A stretch of DNA of 64,000 nucleotides from JAXDAY01 sp034679345 (GTDB lineage Bacteria; Eisenbacteria; RBG-16-71-46; CAIMUX01; VGJL01), in the NCBI GenBank assembly GCA_034679345.1, contig JAXDAY010000010.1, positions 1 through 64,000 on the forward strand, given 5' to 3'. Made by a program: the position numbers and the translations under genes. Below the pieces are notes generated by a model that was not told the DNA's origin, made no database searches, and was given only the letters and a program-made list of their open reading frames with translations. This document shows positions 26,018-34,924 of the stretch, one piece after another (the stretch's first letter is position 1; each line of letters starts with the position of its first letter).

Positions 26018-28531
26018 CTAGAGCGAATCCCGGAGCTGTTGCAGGCGCTGTCTCGCCTGCGTGTCCGCGGGGTGCCGGCGTACCCAGTCCTCGAGGATCG
26101 AGAGAGCCTCGCGCGAGCGGCCGGTCTCAATGTAGAAGGAGAAGATCTCCGCGAGCGCCTCATGGTCGTCGCGGTAGACCTCATAGCCCTTGCGGTAGAT
26201 CTGCTCGGCGTCCTCGAGCCGGCCCTGGCGCTCCACGGACCGGCCGTAGAGGCGCACGACGTTGAAGTCGCCGAAGCCGCGAAAGGCGAGCTCCCCGTAG
26301 ATCTCCTCCGCGCGGTCGAACCTCTCCGTCCGGTAGTAGAGGACCCCCGCGCTGTAAAGAATCGATGCCGACTGCGAGATCTTCAACGCCTCCTCGGCGG
26401 CCTGGATCGCCTCCTCCTTGCGTCCGAGGTCGAGAAGCCGCTCCGCGGCGCGGACGAAGCCGGCGGCGTAGTTCTGCACGAGCCGCTGCGCGTTCTCGTC
26501 CTTGTACACCCTCTCGTCGTAACTGCGATCGGCCTTCAGCAACCCGCGGTAGGAGTAGACCTCGCGGAGATTATGGAGAGCCAGGTCGACGTCGATCTCC
26601 TCCTGCCCCGACGGATTTCGATCGCCGACTTTGAAGACGACTCCCTCCATCGTGAGGCGGTCGGTGAATCCCATCAGGTCGGGGACGGTGAGGGCGAAGT
26701 AGATCGGTTTCTTGCCGTACTCACGCTCGACGATCCTGCGGCTCGCGATGTCCTTTGAGTAGATGAACTCGTCCGGATCCGGGATGTACGAGAAGATACC
26801 GTTCGACCGCAGGAATCCGATGTACGCATCCCGTGTGTGCTCCTGCCGCGCATAGGCGATGAAGCGTTCCGGGACCGAGCGGACGGCCTCGATCTGATCG
26901 TCGTTCCAGCCCACATCGACCTTCGGCGAGTAGTCCCGGAGCTGGCGGATGTACCAGTCGGTGTTGAGGAGGCTCAAGTTCAAGACGCGGACATCCCGCC
27001 GGACCTTCTCCACCTCTTGCAGGTACCAGAGAGGAAACGTGTCGTTGTCGCCATTGGTGAAGATGAGGGCGTTCGGTTCGAGCGGTTGGAGCATGTTCCA
27101 GGCCAGATCCCGCGCGAGGAAGAACTTGCTGCGGTCGCGCATCTGGTAGTAGTTCGAGCAGGTCGAGAATGCGAGGAGAACTCCGACGAGGGCGAATCCC
27201 CATCCGAGGTAGACGCCCATGCGGTCGCGCCCCTCGGAGTAGATCCACCTCCCCCAACGCCCCAGCGACGCGAATCCCAGGCCGATCCAGACGGCGAACG
27301 CCTGGTAGGCCATCGTGAAGAAGTAGTCTCGATCGCGGACCTCGTCTTCCCGGAAGTTGAGGTAGAAGACCAGCCCGATCGTCGTGATGAAGAAGAAGAG
27401 GAAGAAGCTCCAGAAGGTCTTCTTCTCGCGCCATGCATGCGTGATCAGACCGATGGCCCCCACCAGGAACGGCAGGGAGTTGGCCAGCCATATGGGCCGG
27501 AATCCGAGCTGGTACTGATCGTGGAAGTATCTCCAGAAGTGCTTGCTGATCTGGATGCCGAACTCGGCGTTGCGGATCATGAACGGGTTGGCCGGCTTGT
27601 ACTGGTCTCGAATCAATGCGAGCCAGAGGGACCTCCAGTTGGAGGGGTCGGCCTCGTTGATCATCGGATCGAGCCCGGCGCGGATCGGAAGGTAGAGGTG
27701 ATTCGCCAGCCCGAAGAGCCCCAGCAGGAGGCACCAGAAGACGACGCCCCGAGGGCCGAGCGGGGACCAGAGCCTGCCGAAGAGCAGGGAGGCCGCCAGG
27801 CCGGCCGCAAGCAGGACGAGCCACCATTCCTTCAGCACGGGCAACATCGCCGGCTGGAGTCCGATCAGGACGCCGCCCACGACGAGCGCCCCGAAGGTGC
27901 TGGGGGCGAAGGTGCGATGGTCGACGAGGAGCACGAAGAGGATGAGTCCCGGCACGACGAGGAACGTCCCCATGTGGATTCCCGCGGAGACGGCGACGAG
28001 GTAGTAGGCGAGGACGAACAGCCGGTTGTCGCGCTCCTTCGCGCCTTCCGCGCCCGCCCAGCGCACGACGAGCCAGATCGCCGCCATGACGATCGCGCTG
28101 GAGAGACCGTAGACCTCCGCCTCGAGGGCGTTTTCCCAGTAGGTGCGCGAGAATGCGGTGAAGAGCCCCGCGGCGATTCCGCCGAGGATGCCGATCTCGA
28201 TCGGGGTCTTCTCCGTGCGTCCCCGATCCTGCCAGCGGAAGAACTCCACGGCGATCAGATAACCGAAGACGGCCCCGAGGCTCGAGGCGACAGCGGAGAG
28301 GAAGTTGACCCGGCTGGCGATCGAGCCGATCGGAATCAGCGTGAAGAGACGGCCGATGAGCACGTAGAAGGGGGTGCCGGGCGGATGGGGAATCCCCAGG
28401 ATGTAAGAGGTGGCGATGTACTCGCCGCTGTCCCAGAAGGGGCAGGTGCGCGTGAGAGTCATCGCATAGACGATCAGGCTGGCCAGGAACACCACGAGCG
28501 CGCCGAGTTGGATCTTCCGTTTCTCGTCCAT
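26018..28531 (-). CDS. DUF2723 membrane protein with C-terminal TPR domain
   Basis: The 837-residue protein has an N-terminal half with about 12 membrane helices. It carries the DUF2723 signature TCPFWDSGEYIATSYILG followed by HPPGTPFYVLIGRLF; the Asp in the first periplasmic loop recalls GT-C glycosyltransferases. A soluble region of about 250 residues follows, including LIFTNGDNDTFPLWYLQ. The last 170 residues are TPR-like helices (AIQAAEEALKISQSASILYSAG, RLYGRSVERQGRLEDAEQIY). Such proteins are suspected O-mannosyltransferase-like enzymes that use polyprenyl-linked sugars, and the operon supplies two such donors. Acceptor unknown. The ATG at 28531 is preferred; upstream codons overlap the previous gene. 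Confidence 0.82.
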   Translation of the reverse strand: MDEKRKIQLGALVVFLASLIVYAMTLTRTCPFWDSGEYIATSYILGIPHPPGTPFYVLIGRLFTLIPIGSIASRVNFLSAVASSLGAVFGYLIAVEFFRWQDRGRTEKTPIEIGILGGIAAGLFTAFSRTYWENALEAEVYGLSSAIVMAAIWLVVRWAGAEGAKERDNRLFVLAYYLVAVSAGIHMGTFLVVPGLILFVLLVDHRTFAPSTFGALVVGGVLIGLQPAMLPVLKEWWLVLLAAGLAASLLFGRLWSPLGPRGVVFWCLLLGLFGLANHLYLPIRAGLDPMINEADPSNWRSLWLALIRDQYKPANPFMIRNAEFGIQISKHFWRYFHDQYQLGFRPIWLANSLPFLVGAIGLITHAWREKKTFWSFFLFFFITTIGLVFYLNFREDEVRDRDYFFTMAYQAFAVWIGLGFASLGRWGRWIYSEGRDRMGVYLGWGFALVGVLLAFSTCSNYYQMRDRSKFFLARDLAWNMLQPLEPNALIFTNGDNDTFPLWYLQEVEKVRRDVRVLNLSLLNTDWYIRQLRDYSPKVDVGWNDDQIEAVRSVPERFIAYARQEHTRDAYIGFLRSNGIFSYIPDPDEFIYSKDIASRRIVEREYGKKPIYFALTVPDLMGFTDRLTMEGVVFKVGDRNPSGQEEIDVDLALHNLREVYSYRGLLKADRSYDERVYKDENAQRLVQNYAAGFVRAAERLLDLGRKEEAIQAAEEALKISQSASILYSAGVLYYRTERFDRAEEIYGELAFRGFGDFNVVRLYGRSVERQGRLEDAEQIYRKGYEVYRDDHEALAEIFSFYIETGRSREALSILEDWVRRHPADTQARQRLQQLRDSL

Positions 28532-28533
28532 GA

Positions 28534-29667
28534 TCACTCCGGTTTCCCTCTCCCCCATTCCGAGACGCACCGCTGCAGAAGCTCCTCGGTGTCATCCGCC
28601 ATCCGATCCCAGTTGAACCGGCCGGCCCATTCGATCCCCGCCCGCCCCATGGTCTCCCAGAGAGAATCGTCGCTCAACAAGTCCGAGAGGCGTCCGGCGA
28701 GGACCGGAACGTCTCCATGGGGGACCAGGAAGCCCGTCTCGCCGTGGCGGACCGACTCCCGGAGCCCGGGGGCGTCGGAAGCGACCACGGGGATCCCCAT
28801 GGCGTTCGCCTCGATGACCGACAGTCCCCAGCCCTCCTTCGGAGAGGTGTAGACCAGCACCCGGGCCTTCTCCAGGATCCGGATCTTCTCGGCCCCATCC
28901 CGGAAGCCGAGCAACTCGACGCGATCCGAGAGCCCCAGGCGGCGGATCTTCTCCTCCAGGTCTCCCCGGTAGTCCCCCTCGCCGGCGATCCAATAGCGGG
29001 CCCCGGGAACGCGTTCCAGGACCCTCGGGAGGGCCTCGATCGTGAGCTCGATCCCCTTGTACCGCTTGAGCCTCCCCAGGTACAGGATGACCGGCTCCGG
29101 GGTTCCTTGCCGGGCGGGGGGGCGGTAGGTTTCGTGGTCGATTCCGCAGCGGACCACGGTGATCCGGGAGGGATTGATCCCCCGCCCGATCAGGTCCTCC
29201 CGCGTCGAATCGGAGAGAACCTGGAAGCGGCTCCCGCCATAGCAGGCCGGGATGAGGCGCTCATGGAGATAGACGTAGAGCGCGATTGGCAAGCTCGCTT
29301 CCCGGAAGACCGTCGTTCCGAAGAGGTGAGGCACGTTGGCGAGGACCGGGATCTCCTTCTGCACCCAGGGCCCGAAGAAGGGGATCTTGTTCAGATCCTC
29401 GACCATGACGTCGAATCCCTGCCCCCGAAGCTTGCGCCACATCGACGGGACGACCCAGTTGAAGCTGTAGGTCGAGCCGGCTCGCACGATCTCCATTCCG
29501 TCGATCGTCTCGCGGCGCGGGGCGCCCCGCCAGGCCCCGGTGAGGAACGTCACTCGATGGCCGCGCGCGGCCAGACGCCGGTAGATCTCCCTCAGGATCA
29601 CCTCGGCTCCGCCCATCTCGGGATGGCGCACGTCACGGTAGCTCACGATGAGGATCGAGAGTGCCAT
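28534..29667 (-). CDS. Glycosyltransferase family 4 (group 1)
   Basis: This 377-residue GT-B enzyme has the acceptor domain pattern ILIVSYRDVRHPEMGGAEVIL and VLSDSTREDLIGRGI. The donor half reads VILYLGRLKRYKGIEL, YWIAGEGDYRGDLEE and SPKEGWGLSVIEANAMGIPV, where the two Glu residues form the GT4 E-x7-E motif. It sits second in the glycan operon, 4 bp before the methyltransferase stop. Mannosyltransferase or glucosyltransferase activity is possible; the substrate cannot be read from sequence. Confidence 0.87.
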   Translation of the reverse strand: MALSILIVSYRDVRHPEMGGAEVILREIYRRLAARGHRVTFLTGAWRGAPRRETIDGMEIVRAGSTYSFNWVVPSMWRKLRGQGFDVMVEDLNKIPFFGPWVQKEIPVLANVPHLFGTTVFREASLPIALYVYLHERLIPACYGGSRFQVLSDSTREDLIGRGINPSRITVVRCGIDHETYRPPARQGTPEPVILYLGRLKRYKGIELTIEALPRVLERVPGARYWIAGEGDYRGDLEEKIRRLGLSDRVELLGFRDGAEKIRILEKARVLVYTSPKEGWGLSVIEANAMGIPVVASDAPGLRESVRHGETGFLVPHGDVPVLAGRLSDLLSDDSLWETMGRAGIEWAGRFNWDRMADDTEELLQRCVSEWGRGKPE

Positions 29668-29671
29668 CCGT

Positions 29672-30442
29672 TCAGTCCCTCCGCCCGAGGGTTCCGATCA
29701 TCGCGTAGGTGTAGAGCCCCGCCCTGGTCCCCCGCAGTTTCGAGCGGATCCAGGCGGGACCCATGTCGAGCCAGCGCGGAATGCGCGGATAGAGCGGCAG
29801 ATTCGCGATCCCGAGCTTGCGCAGCACGTAGCGGAGGCCCCGGTAGAAGAAGCCCGGCTGGAACCAGTTGCCGTCGGTCCGCACGACCGTGAAGCCGGCC
29901 TCCCGCATCAGGCGCTCGAGCTGGGCCGGGGAGAACTCGGTCTCCCATCCCGCGAACCAGCGGTTCATGAGGATCAGGAGATGCTTCGCCACGGTGTAGA
30001 TGTGGAAGCGCTGCGGCACGTCGACCAGGCAATGCCCCCCGCGCGCGGTCACGCGATGGTTCTCCGCGAGCAGAGGACGCGGATCGCGGAAGTGCTCCAG
30101 GAGACCCTGATGGAAGACGAGCGCGAAGGCGCCGTCGCGAAACGGCATCCGGGTGGCGTCGGCGCAAACGCAGATGAGATCGAGTCCGCGGCGCCGGGCG
30201 TTCTCACGGATCACCTCGAAGGAGGACGGGACATAGTCGAGGACCACGACCCGGGCGCCCCGTCGCGCCAGTTCGAGGCTGTCCCGGCCGGAGCCGGCGC
30301 CGACCTCGAGGACCCGCTCCCCCTCCAGCGCCAGCCCCTCGAACTGCCGTAGGATCCGATCCTCGTTGGCGTAGACCTCGTCGATCGAGCCGGTCCGCTG
30401 CTCCCAGTAGCGATGCCAGTGACCGGGCGTGGACGCGCGCAT
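29672..30442 (-). CDS. SAM-dependent methyltransferase (class I)
   Basis: This 256-residue class I methyltransferase has RVLEVGAGSGRDSLELARRGARVV as SAM motif I, CADATRMPFRDGAFALVFHQG as motifs II/III and LLAENHRVTARGGHCLVDVPQ as the post-motif region. The rest carries hydrophobic stretches and no further recognisable domain. As the first gene of the surface-glycan operon it may methylate a sugar, a lipid-linked intermediate or a chain end; that is inference. I start at the ATG at 30442; upstream codons are Arg/Gly-rich and overlap the promoter region. Confidence 0.8.
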   Translation of the reverse strand: MRASTPGHWHRYWEQRTGSIDEVYANEDRILRQFEGLALEGERVLEVGAGSGRDSLELARRGARVVVLDYVPSSFEVIRENARRRGLDLICVCADATRMPFRDGAFALVFHQGLLEHFRDPRPLLAENHRVTARGGHCLVDVPQRFHIYTVAKHLLILMNRWFAGWETEFSPAQLERLMREAGFTVVRTDGNWFQPGFFYRGLRYVLRKLGIANLPLYPRIPRWLDMGPAWIRSKLRGTRAGLYTYAMIGTLGRRD

Positions 30443-30526
30443 GCAGGCTCTGGGCCCTCCTCGAACCGCGCCCCCGAGCGTAGGGCCGCCCGCAGGTGGG
30501 TTTCTCGTTGATCGAAGCAAAGTCGC

Positions 30527-30555
30527 AGGTTAACAGAGGTGGCGGAGGGGGTCAA
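30527..30555 (-). promoter_or_regulatory. Candidate promoter of the glycan operon
   Basis: TTGACC (30550-30555, 5 of 6 matches to -35) is followed after 17 bases by TAACCT (30527-30532, 3 of 6 to -10) on the minus strand. The -35 overlaps the last codons of nusB. The spacing is ideal but the -10 is weak, so this is only a candidate. The 109-bp gap upstream of the methyltransferase contains nothing else recognisable. Confidence 0.35.
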
Positions 30556-31037
30556 CGCGCCTCGCCCGGCCCCGCAGGCGCATCCGGCGGGGCGAGGGAG
30601 CCCGGTCGCAAGCGGCGTGCCGCGGCGTCGAGCACCCCGTTGATGAAGCCCGCCTCATCCTCTTCTCCGTAGCGGTCCGCGAGCCGGTTCGCCTCGCTCA
30701 GGATCACTCGGACCGGACTCTCCGGAACCGCGATGAGCTCGGCCAGCGCGCCGCGCAGGATCGCGCGCGCGACGGCCGACACCCGGGAGAGGGACCAGCG
30801 TTCGAGGAGCCCGGCGAGCTCGGAGTCGATCGCCTCCCGGCGCTCCGCCAGTCCCTGGACGAGTCGCATCGCGAACTCCCGACCGTCGGGAGTGAAACGG
30901 AAGCGGCCGAGGGAGAGCTCGAAGACCTCGATCGGATCGTCGCCGCTCAAGTCGGCCTCGAAGAGGGCCCGAAAGACGACTTCGCGGGCCCTTCGACGCC
31001 CTCCGCGCGCGGCCTCGGAGGGGCCGGCAGGAGTCAA
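30552..31037 (-). CDS. nusB: Transcription antitermination factor NusB
   Basis: NusB binds boxA RNA with S10 and supports antitermination in rRNA operons. The all-helical protein has 161 residues. ARGGRRRAREVVFRALFEAD, FAMRLVQGLAERREAIDSEL, RWSLSRVSAVARAILRGAL, ESPVRVILSEANRLADRYG and FINGVLDAAARRL follow the family pattern throughout. The start is a TTG in a TTGA overlap with the ribH stop; no ATG is available. It closes the riboflavin operon, the common ribH-nusB order. Confidence 0.94.
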   Translation of the reverse strand: MTPAGPSEAARGGRRRAREVVFRALFEADLSGDDPIEVFELSLGRFRFTPDGREFAMRLVQGLAERREAIDSELAGLLERWSLSRVSAVARAILRGALAELIAVPESPVRVILSEANRLADRYGEEDEAGFINGVLDAAARRLRPGSLAPPDAPAGPGEAR

Positions 31038-31525
31038 CGCCGCTTGGCCTTCGGCAGGGCGGAGATGTGGGCGAGGACGCCGATCATCTCCAGGGCGACC
31101 TGGGCCGCGTCGTATCCCCGTCCTCCCCCCTTGAGCCCTGCGCGGCTGATCGCCTGATCCGTCGATTCGGCCGTGATCACTCCGAAGACTGTCGGCACGC
31201 CCGTGTCGTATCCGACCTGGAAGAGCCCTCGCGAGACTTCGCGCGAGATGTGCTCGAAATGCGGCGTCTCCCCCCGGATGACGCATCCCAGGCCGATCAC
31301 CGCGTCGAAGCGGCCCGAGCGCGCCGCCGCAAGGGCCGCGAGGGGGATCTCGAAGGACCCAGGCACCCAGACGGTCTCCACGGCCTCTTCGGCCACTCCG
31401 TGCTGGCGGAGGCAATCGAGGGCCCCCTGCAGGAGGTGATCGGTCACCGACCGGCTGTACCGGCTCGCGATGATCGCGAATCGACGGCTCGTCGCATCCA
31501 GCGTGGCGATGAACTCCTTGGGCAT
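31034..31525 (-). CDS. ribH: 6,7-dimethyl-8-ribityllumazine synthase RibH
   Basis: RibH condenses the pyrimidine and butanone-phosphate precursors to lumazine, the penultimate step of riboflavin synthesis. The 163-residue protein is typical: FAIIASRYSRSVTDHLLQGAL, WVPGSFEIPLAALAAARSG, LGCVIRGETPHFEHISREV with the catalytic His, and FGVITAESTDQAISRAG. The ATG at 31525 has GGAGG about 7 bases upstream. The gene lies 13 bp downstream of ribBA. Confidence 0.97.
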   Translation of the reverse strand: MPKEFIATLDATSRRFAIIASRYSRSVTDHLLQGALDCLRQHGVAEEAVETVWVPGSFEIPLAALAAARSGRFDAVIGLGCVIRGETPHFEHISREVSRGLFQVGYDTGVPTVFGVITAESTDQAISRAGLKGGGRGYDAAQVALEMIGVLAHISALPKAKRR

Positions 31526-31538
31526 CTCGAATCCTCCC

Positions 31539-32765
31539 TCAATCCGCATCGATACGGAGCATGTGCCCCATCTTGCTCTTCTTCGTGCCGAGGTAGCGCC
31601 GGTTGACACTGTTCGGCTCCACCTCGATCGCGATCCGCTCGACGATCTCGAGGCCATGGGCCGCGAGGCCGACGCGCTTGCGCGGGTTGTTCGTCAGCAG
31701 GCGAATCTTGCCGACGCCGAGATCGGCGAGGATCTGCGCCCCGATGCCGAAGTCCCGCTCATCGGCCTGGAAGCCGAGGCTCTCGTTCGCCTCCACCGTG
31801 TCCTGGCCGAGATCCTGGAGGTGGTAGGCCCGGATCTTGTTCGCGAGCCCGATCCCCCTCCCCTCCTGCCGCATGTAGAGGAAGACTCCCGTGCCCTCCT
31901 CGGCGATCATCTTGAGCGAGATCGCCAGCTGCTGTCCGCAGTCGCACCGCATGCTGCCCAGCACATCTCCCGTGAGACACTGGGAGTGGACCCGCACCAG
32001 CGCCGGGTTCTCCGGGCGAATCGTCCCCTTCACGAGAGCGACATGGTGGTCTCCGTCCAGCAGGTCTTCGTAGAGAACGAGATGGAAGAGACCGTGGGCG
32101 CTGGGAAAGTCGGTTTCACTGAGCCTTCGAATCAGCTTCTCGGTCCTGCGGCGATACTCGATCAATGACGCGATCGAGATCAGGGTGAGACCGTGACGCG
32201 CCGCCATCTCCGTGAGTTGCGGAAGGCGCGCCATCGAGCCGTCCTCGTTCAGGATCTCGCAGAGGACCCCGGCGGGATAGAGCCCCGCCAGAATCGCGAG
32301 ATCGACGGCGGCTTCCGTGTGTCCCGCGCGCCGGAGCACGCCCCCGCGGGCCGCGGCCAGCGGGAAGATGTGGCCGGGGCGGGCGAGATCCTCCGGGCGC
32401 GTCCGCGGGTCGAGCAGCACCTTGATCGTCTCGGCGCGATCGAACGCGGAGATTCCCGTCGTCGTCCCCTCGACCGCATCGACGCTCACGGTGAAGGGGG
32501 TCCCCATCTTCGCCGTGTTGCGCCCGACCATCGGCGGAAGCTCCAGGGCCCGGAGCCGGTCCTCCATCATCGGCACGCAGATCAAACCGCGACCGTAGCG
32601 GGCGAAGAAGTTGACGCTCTGCGGCGTCACCCGCTCGGCCGCCATGATGAGGTCGCCCTCGTTCTCCCGGTCTTCATCGTCGACGACGATCACGATCCGT
32701 CCGGCGCGGATCTCCTCGATCGCCTTCTCGATCGGCGCAAACGGAGTCCCGTCGGGTCCCCTCAT
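31539..32765 (-). CDS. ribBA: Bifunctional DHBP synthase / GTP cyclohydrolase II RibBA
   Basis: This fused enzyme makes both riboflavin precursors. Residues 1-205 are the RibB part, with VDDEDRENEGDLIMAAE, ARPGHIFPLAA, GHTEAAVDLAILAGLYPAGV and NEDGSMAR. Residues 206-408 are the RibA part: VHSQCLTGDVLGSMRCDCG holds the three zinc cysteines, and YMRQEGRGIGLANKIRAYHL and LTNNPRKRVGL are characteristic. The ATG sits in an ATGA overlap with the ribE stop. Length is normal, with no sign of a degenerate RibA half. Confidence 0.97.
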   Translation of the reverse strand: MRGPDGTPFAPIEKAIEEIRAGRIVIVVDDEDRENEGDLIMAAERVTPQSVNFFARYGRGLICVPMMEDRLRALELPPMVGRNTAKMGTPFTVSVDAVEGTTTGISAFDRAETIKVLLDPRTRPEDLARPGHIFPLAAARGGVLRRAGHTEAAVDLAILAGLYPAGVLCEILNEDGSMARLPQLTEMAARHGLTLISIASLIEYRRRTEKLIRRLSETDFPSAHGLFHLVLYEDLLDGDHHVALVKGTIRPENPALVRVHSQCLTGDVLGSMRCDCGQQLAISLKMIAEEGTGVFLYMRQEGRGIGLANKIRAYHLQDLGQDTVEANESLGFQADERDFGIGAQILADLGVGKIRLLTNNPRKRVGLAAHGLEIVERIAIEVEPNSVNRRYLGTKKSKMGHMLRIDAD

Positions 32766-33385
32766 TCGGCCACCTCCCTCTCTTCCCTCGTCCCCGATCG
32801 CAGGATCGATTCCGCATACTTGGCCATGATGTCGACCTCGATGTTCACGCGCCGGCCGGGGCGATACGTCGCCAGGAGCGTCGCCTGGGCGGTGGCCGGG
32901 ATGATCTGGACCTTGAACCGTCCCCTCCGGCGCTTCGCGACGGTGAGACTCACTCCGTCGACGGCGATCGAGCCCTTCTCGACCACATAGCGCATCCATG
33001 CCGAATCGAGCCCGATCTCCATCGACCAAGCCCCGCCCGTCCTTCCCGATCGCAGCAGCTCGCCGGTCCCATCCACATGCCCCTGGACGATGTGGCCGCC
33101 GAGTCGATCCCCGAGGCGCAATGCCCGCTCCAGATGAACCCGATCCCCCGCGCGCCACGAGCCGAGCGTGGTGCGCCGGATCGTTTCGGGGCCGGCCTCG
33201 ACACGGAAGCGCCCATTCTGAGCCCCGGCTTGGGTGAGCGTGAGACAGACCCCCTGGATCGCGATGGAGGCGCCGCGAGTGAGGCTTGCCGGATCGAGGG
33301 GAGACTCGACCTCGAGCTCCCGCACGCCGCCGCGCGTGCGTGCGCTCCGAACGACCCCCACCGCCTCCACCAAGCCCGTGAACAT
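32762..33385 (-). CDS. ribE: Riboflavin synthase alpha chain RibE
   Basis: RibE dismutates two lumazines to riboflavin. The 207-residue protein has the family start MFTGLVEAVG and the two homologous barrels: SIAIQGVCLTLT in the first and SIAVDGVSLTVAK in the second, with GDRLGGHIVQGHVDGTG between. The C-terminal RRVNIEVDIMAKYAE is also typical. It starts at the conserved ATG at 33385, 25 bp after the ribD stop. Confidence 0.97.
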   Translation of the reverse strand: MFTGLVEAVGVVRSARTRGGVRELEVESPLDPASLTRGASIAIQGVCLTLTQAGAQNGRFRVEAGPETIRRTTLGSWRAGDRVHLERALRLGDRLGGHIVQGHVDGTGELLRSGRTGGAWSMEIGLDSAWMRYVVEKGSIAVDGVSLTVAKRRRGRFKVQIIPATAQATLLATYRPGRRVNIEVDIMAKYAESILRSGTREEREVAE

Positions 33386-33410
33386 ACTGGCGAGCCCCTT
33401 GCGGGAGACT

Positions 33411-34646
33411 CTACCGCATCCGGCGTGATCGAGGGGAGACGATCGCCGCCCCCGCCACGCCGGCGACCTCGACGCGTCGGTCCCCGCCCGGCAGCGGTTC
33501 GAAGCGCAGCCGGAGGCGTCGCGCGCTCGAGAGCGGTACCGCTTCCGCCCCGGCGGACCAGTGACGGCCACCGGGCAGGAGCCGGGGCGCCAGATACAGA
33601 AGGATCCGGTCCACCGGGCCCGCGTCCAGGAACCCGGCTGCCAAGGTGGGACCGGCCTCGACCAGAAGATCGATCAATCCCTCCTGCCTCGCCCGGCGCG
33701 CGAGGGAGGGCAGATCGACTCCGTCCGAGGAGACCGGCAGATCCCAGATCTCCCAGCCCGCCCTCCGGAAGAGCTCCCTCCGCCGGAGACTCGGCTCGCT
33801 CGTCGCCGCCACCAGGCGCGGAACCCGGATCCAGCGACGGGATCGGCCTCCGGCCTCCAGACGCATCCAGTTGCCGATCCTCTCGCCGACCGCGTCGCGC
33901 GAGGCGCGTGCCTCGCGTCGATGGATCCGGGCCAGGCGGCAATCCGGATCGAAGCGCAGGGCGCGGGAGATCACGATCCGGCTGGGGAGGCGATCCTCGC
34001 TATCCCCGAAGCGGATCCGGGGATCGTCGGCTTCGACCGTCCCGGCGCCCAGGACGACGGCATCGCACGCGCGGCGCGCGCGGTGGACCTCGCGCCGCGC
34101 TGCCGGGCCGGTGATCCATCTCGATCGGCCGGAGGCGTCGCAGAGCATGCCGTCCATCGTCGAGGCGAGCTTCAGCCGCACCGAGGCCCGCCCTTCCCTC
34201 TGGGCCCGGAGGAAAGGAAGCAGCAGCTCCCGCGCCTCGTCCGCGAGGCGGCCCACGCGAACCCGGCGGCCGGCCTTGCGCAGGGCGGCGGCTCCACGGC
34301 CGCGAACGCGCGGATCGGGGTCGAGCATGGCGATCTCGAAGTTGCGGATCGGAGAGTCGAGCAGAGCATCGCAGCACGGCGGAGTCTTTCCCACATGCGT
34401 GCACGGCTCGAGGGTCAGAAAGAGAACGGAGTCCGGCGGGACCCTCCGTCCTGCGAGATCGCGCAGGAGATCCCTCTCGGCGTGAGGGCCACCGAACCTC
34501 CGGTGGAATCCGCAAGCGAGGATCCGTCCGCGATGCATGAGGATCGCGCCGACCATCGGGTTGGGAGAGACGCGCCCGCTTCCTCTGCGGGCGAGATCGA
34601 GCGCCGCGCGCATCGCTTCGCGGGCCCAATCCGTGGAGACCGTCAC
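33411..34646 (-). CDS. ribD: Bifunctional riboflavin deaminase/reductase RibD
   Basis: RibD carries out the second and third steps of riboflavin synthesis. The deaminase half has VSPNPMVGAIL, GGPHAERDLL (zinc His and catalytic Glu) and LEPCTHVGKTPPCCDALL (zinc Cys). The reductase half starts near VRLKLASTMDGMLC, with SRWITGPAAR and a late LVEAGPTLAAGFLDAG. The 411-residue length is normal. I chose the GTG at 34646. A CTG at 34661 would form a CTGA overlap with the upstream gene and is a possible alternative, since no strong ribosome site decides. Confidence 0.93.
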   Translation of the reverse strand: MTVSTDWAREAMRAALDLARRGSGRVSPNPMVGAILMHRGRILACGFHRRFGGPHAERDLLRDLAGRRVPPDSVLFLTLEPCTHVGKTPPCCDALLDSPIRNFEIAMLDPDPRVRGRGAAALRKAGRRVRVGRLADEARELLLPFLRAQREGRASVRLKLASTMDGMLCDASGRSRWITGPAARREVHRARRACDAVVLGAGTVEADDPRIRFGDSEDRLPSRIVISRALRFDPDCRLARIHRREARASRDAVGERIGNWMRLEAGGRSRRWIRVPRLVAATSEPSLRRRELFRRAGWEIWDLPVSSDGVDLPSLARRARQEGLIDLLVEAGPTLAAGFLDAGPVDRILLYLAPRLLPGGRHWSAGAEAVPLSSARRLRLRFEPLPGGDRRVEVAGVAGAAIVSPRSRRMR

Positions 34647-34657
34647 GCCTGCTGGAC

Positions 34658-34867
34658 TCAGGGCTCCTCCGCCCCGCCAGGCTTCTCCGGCGGACAATCC
34701 TGGAATGAGACGTCCACGATCTCCTCCTCGGAGGCTGCCTGGCGCCCTGAGGACGGATCGGACGCCCCAGGCGTCGGGCGACGCCGCTCAGGTCTGGGAG
34801 ACTGCAACCGGCGGATGAGCAAGAGCGCCACGAGGCAGATCAGAGCGAAGAGCAGGAGGTTTGACAT
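34658..34867 (-). CDS. Small single-pass membrane protein, first gene of rib operon
   Basis: The 69-residue protein starts SNLLLFALICLVALLLIRRL, a clear N-terminal membrane helix, followed by a Pro/Arg/Ser-rich linker and an acidic end (EEEIVDVSFQDCPPEKP). It has no recognised domain. The ATG at 34867 and an upstream in-frame GTG nine bases earlier are both possible starts. As the first gene after a good promoter and directly before ribD, it is probably transcribed with riboflavin synthesis, but nothing in the sequence shows a transport or enzymatic role. Confidence 0.6.
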   Translation of the reverse strand: MSNLLLFALICLVALLLIRRLQSPRPERRRPTPGASDPSSGRQAASEEEIVDVSFQDCPPEKPGGAEEP

Positions 34868-34875
34868 GCTGTTCA

Positions 34876-34920
34876 CCGAGGGCGAGACGCGGTCGAGGTT
34901 CGATCCCCGCGCGCCCTCGG
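34876..34920 (-). promoter_or_regulatory. Leader hairpin in rib operon 5' UTR
   Basis: A perfect 9-bp inverted repeat (CCGAGGGCG at 34876-34884, CGCCCTCGG at 34912-34920) with a 27-base loop spans almost the whole predicted leader and ends 9 bases before the first ATG. It touches the weak GGTGA ribosome site, so it could modulate initiation. It does not resemble an FMN riboswitch, which is longer and has a multi-stem junction. Confidence 0.35.
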
Positions 34921-34924
34921 GCAC

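Noticed and set aside
34885..34911. T-loop-like GGTTCGATCCCC in the rib leader, suggesting a tRNA remnant
   Set aside because: Only this short resemblance exists; no acceptor or anticodon stem can be drawn around it.
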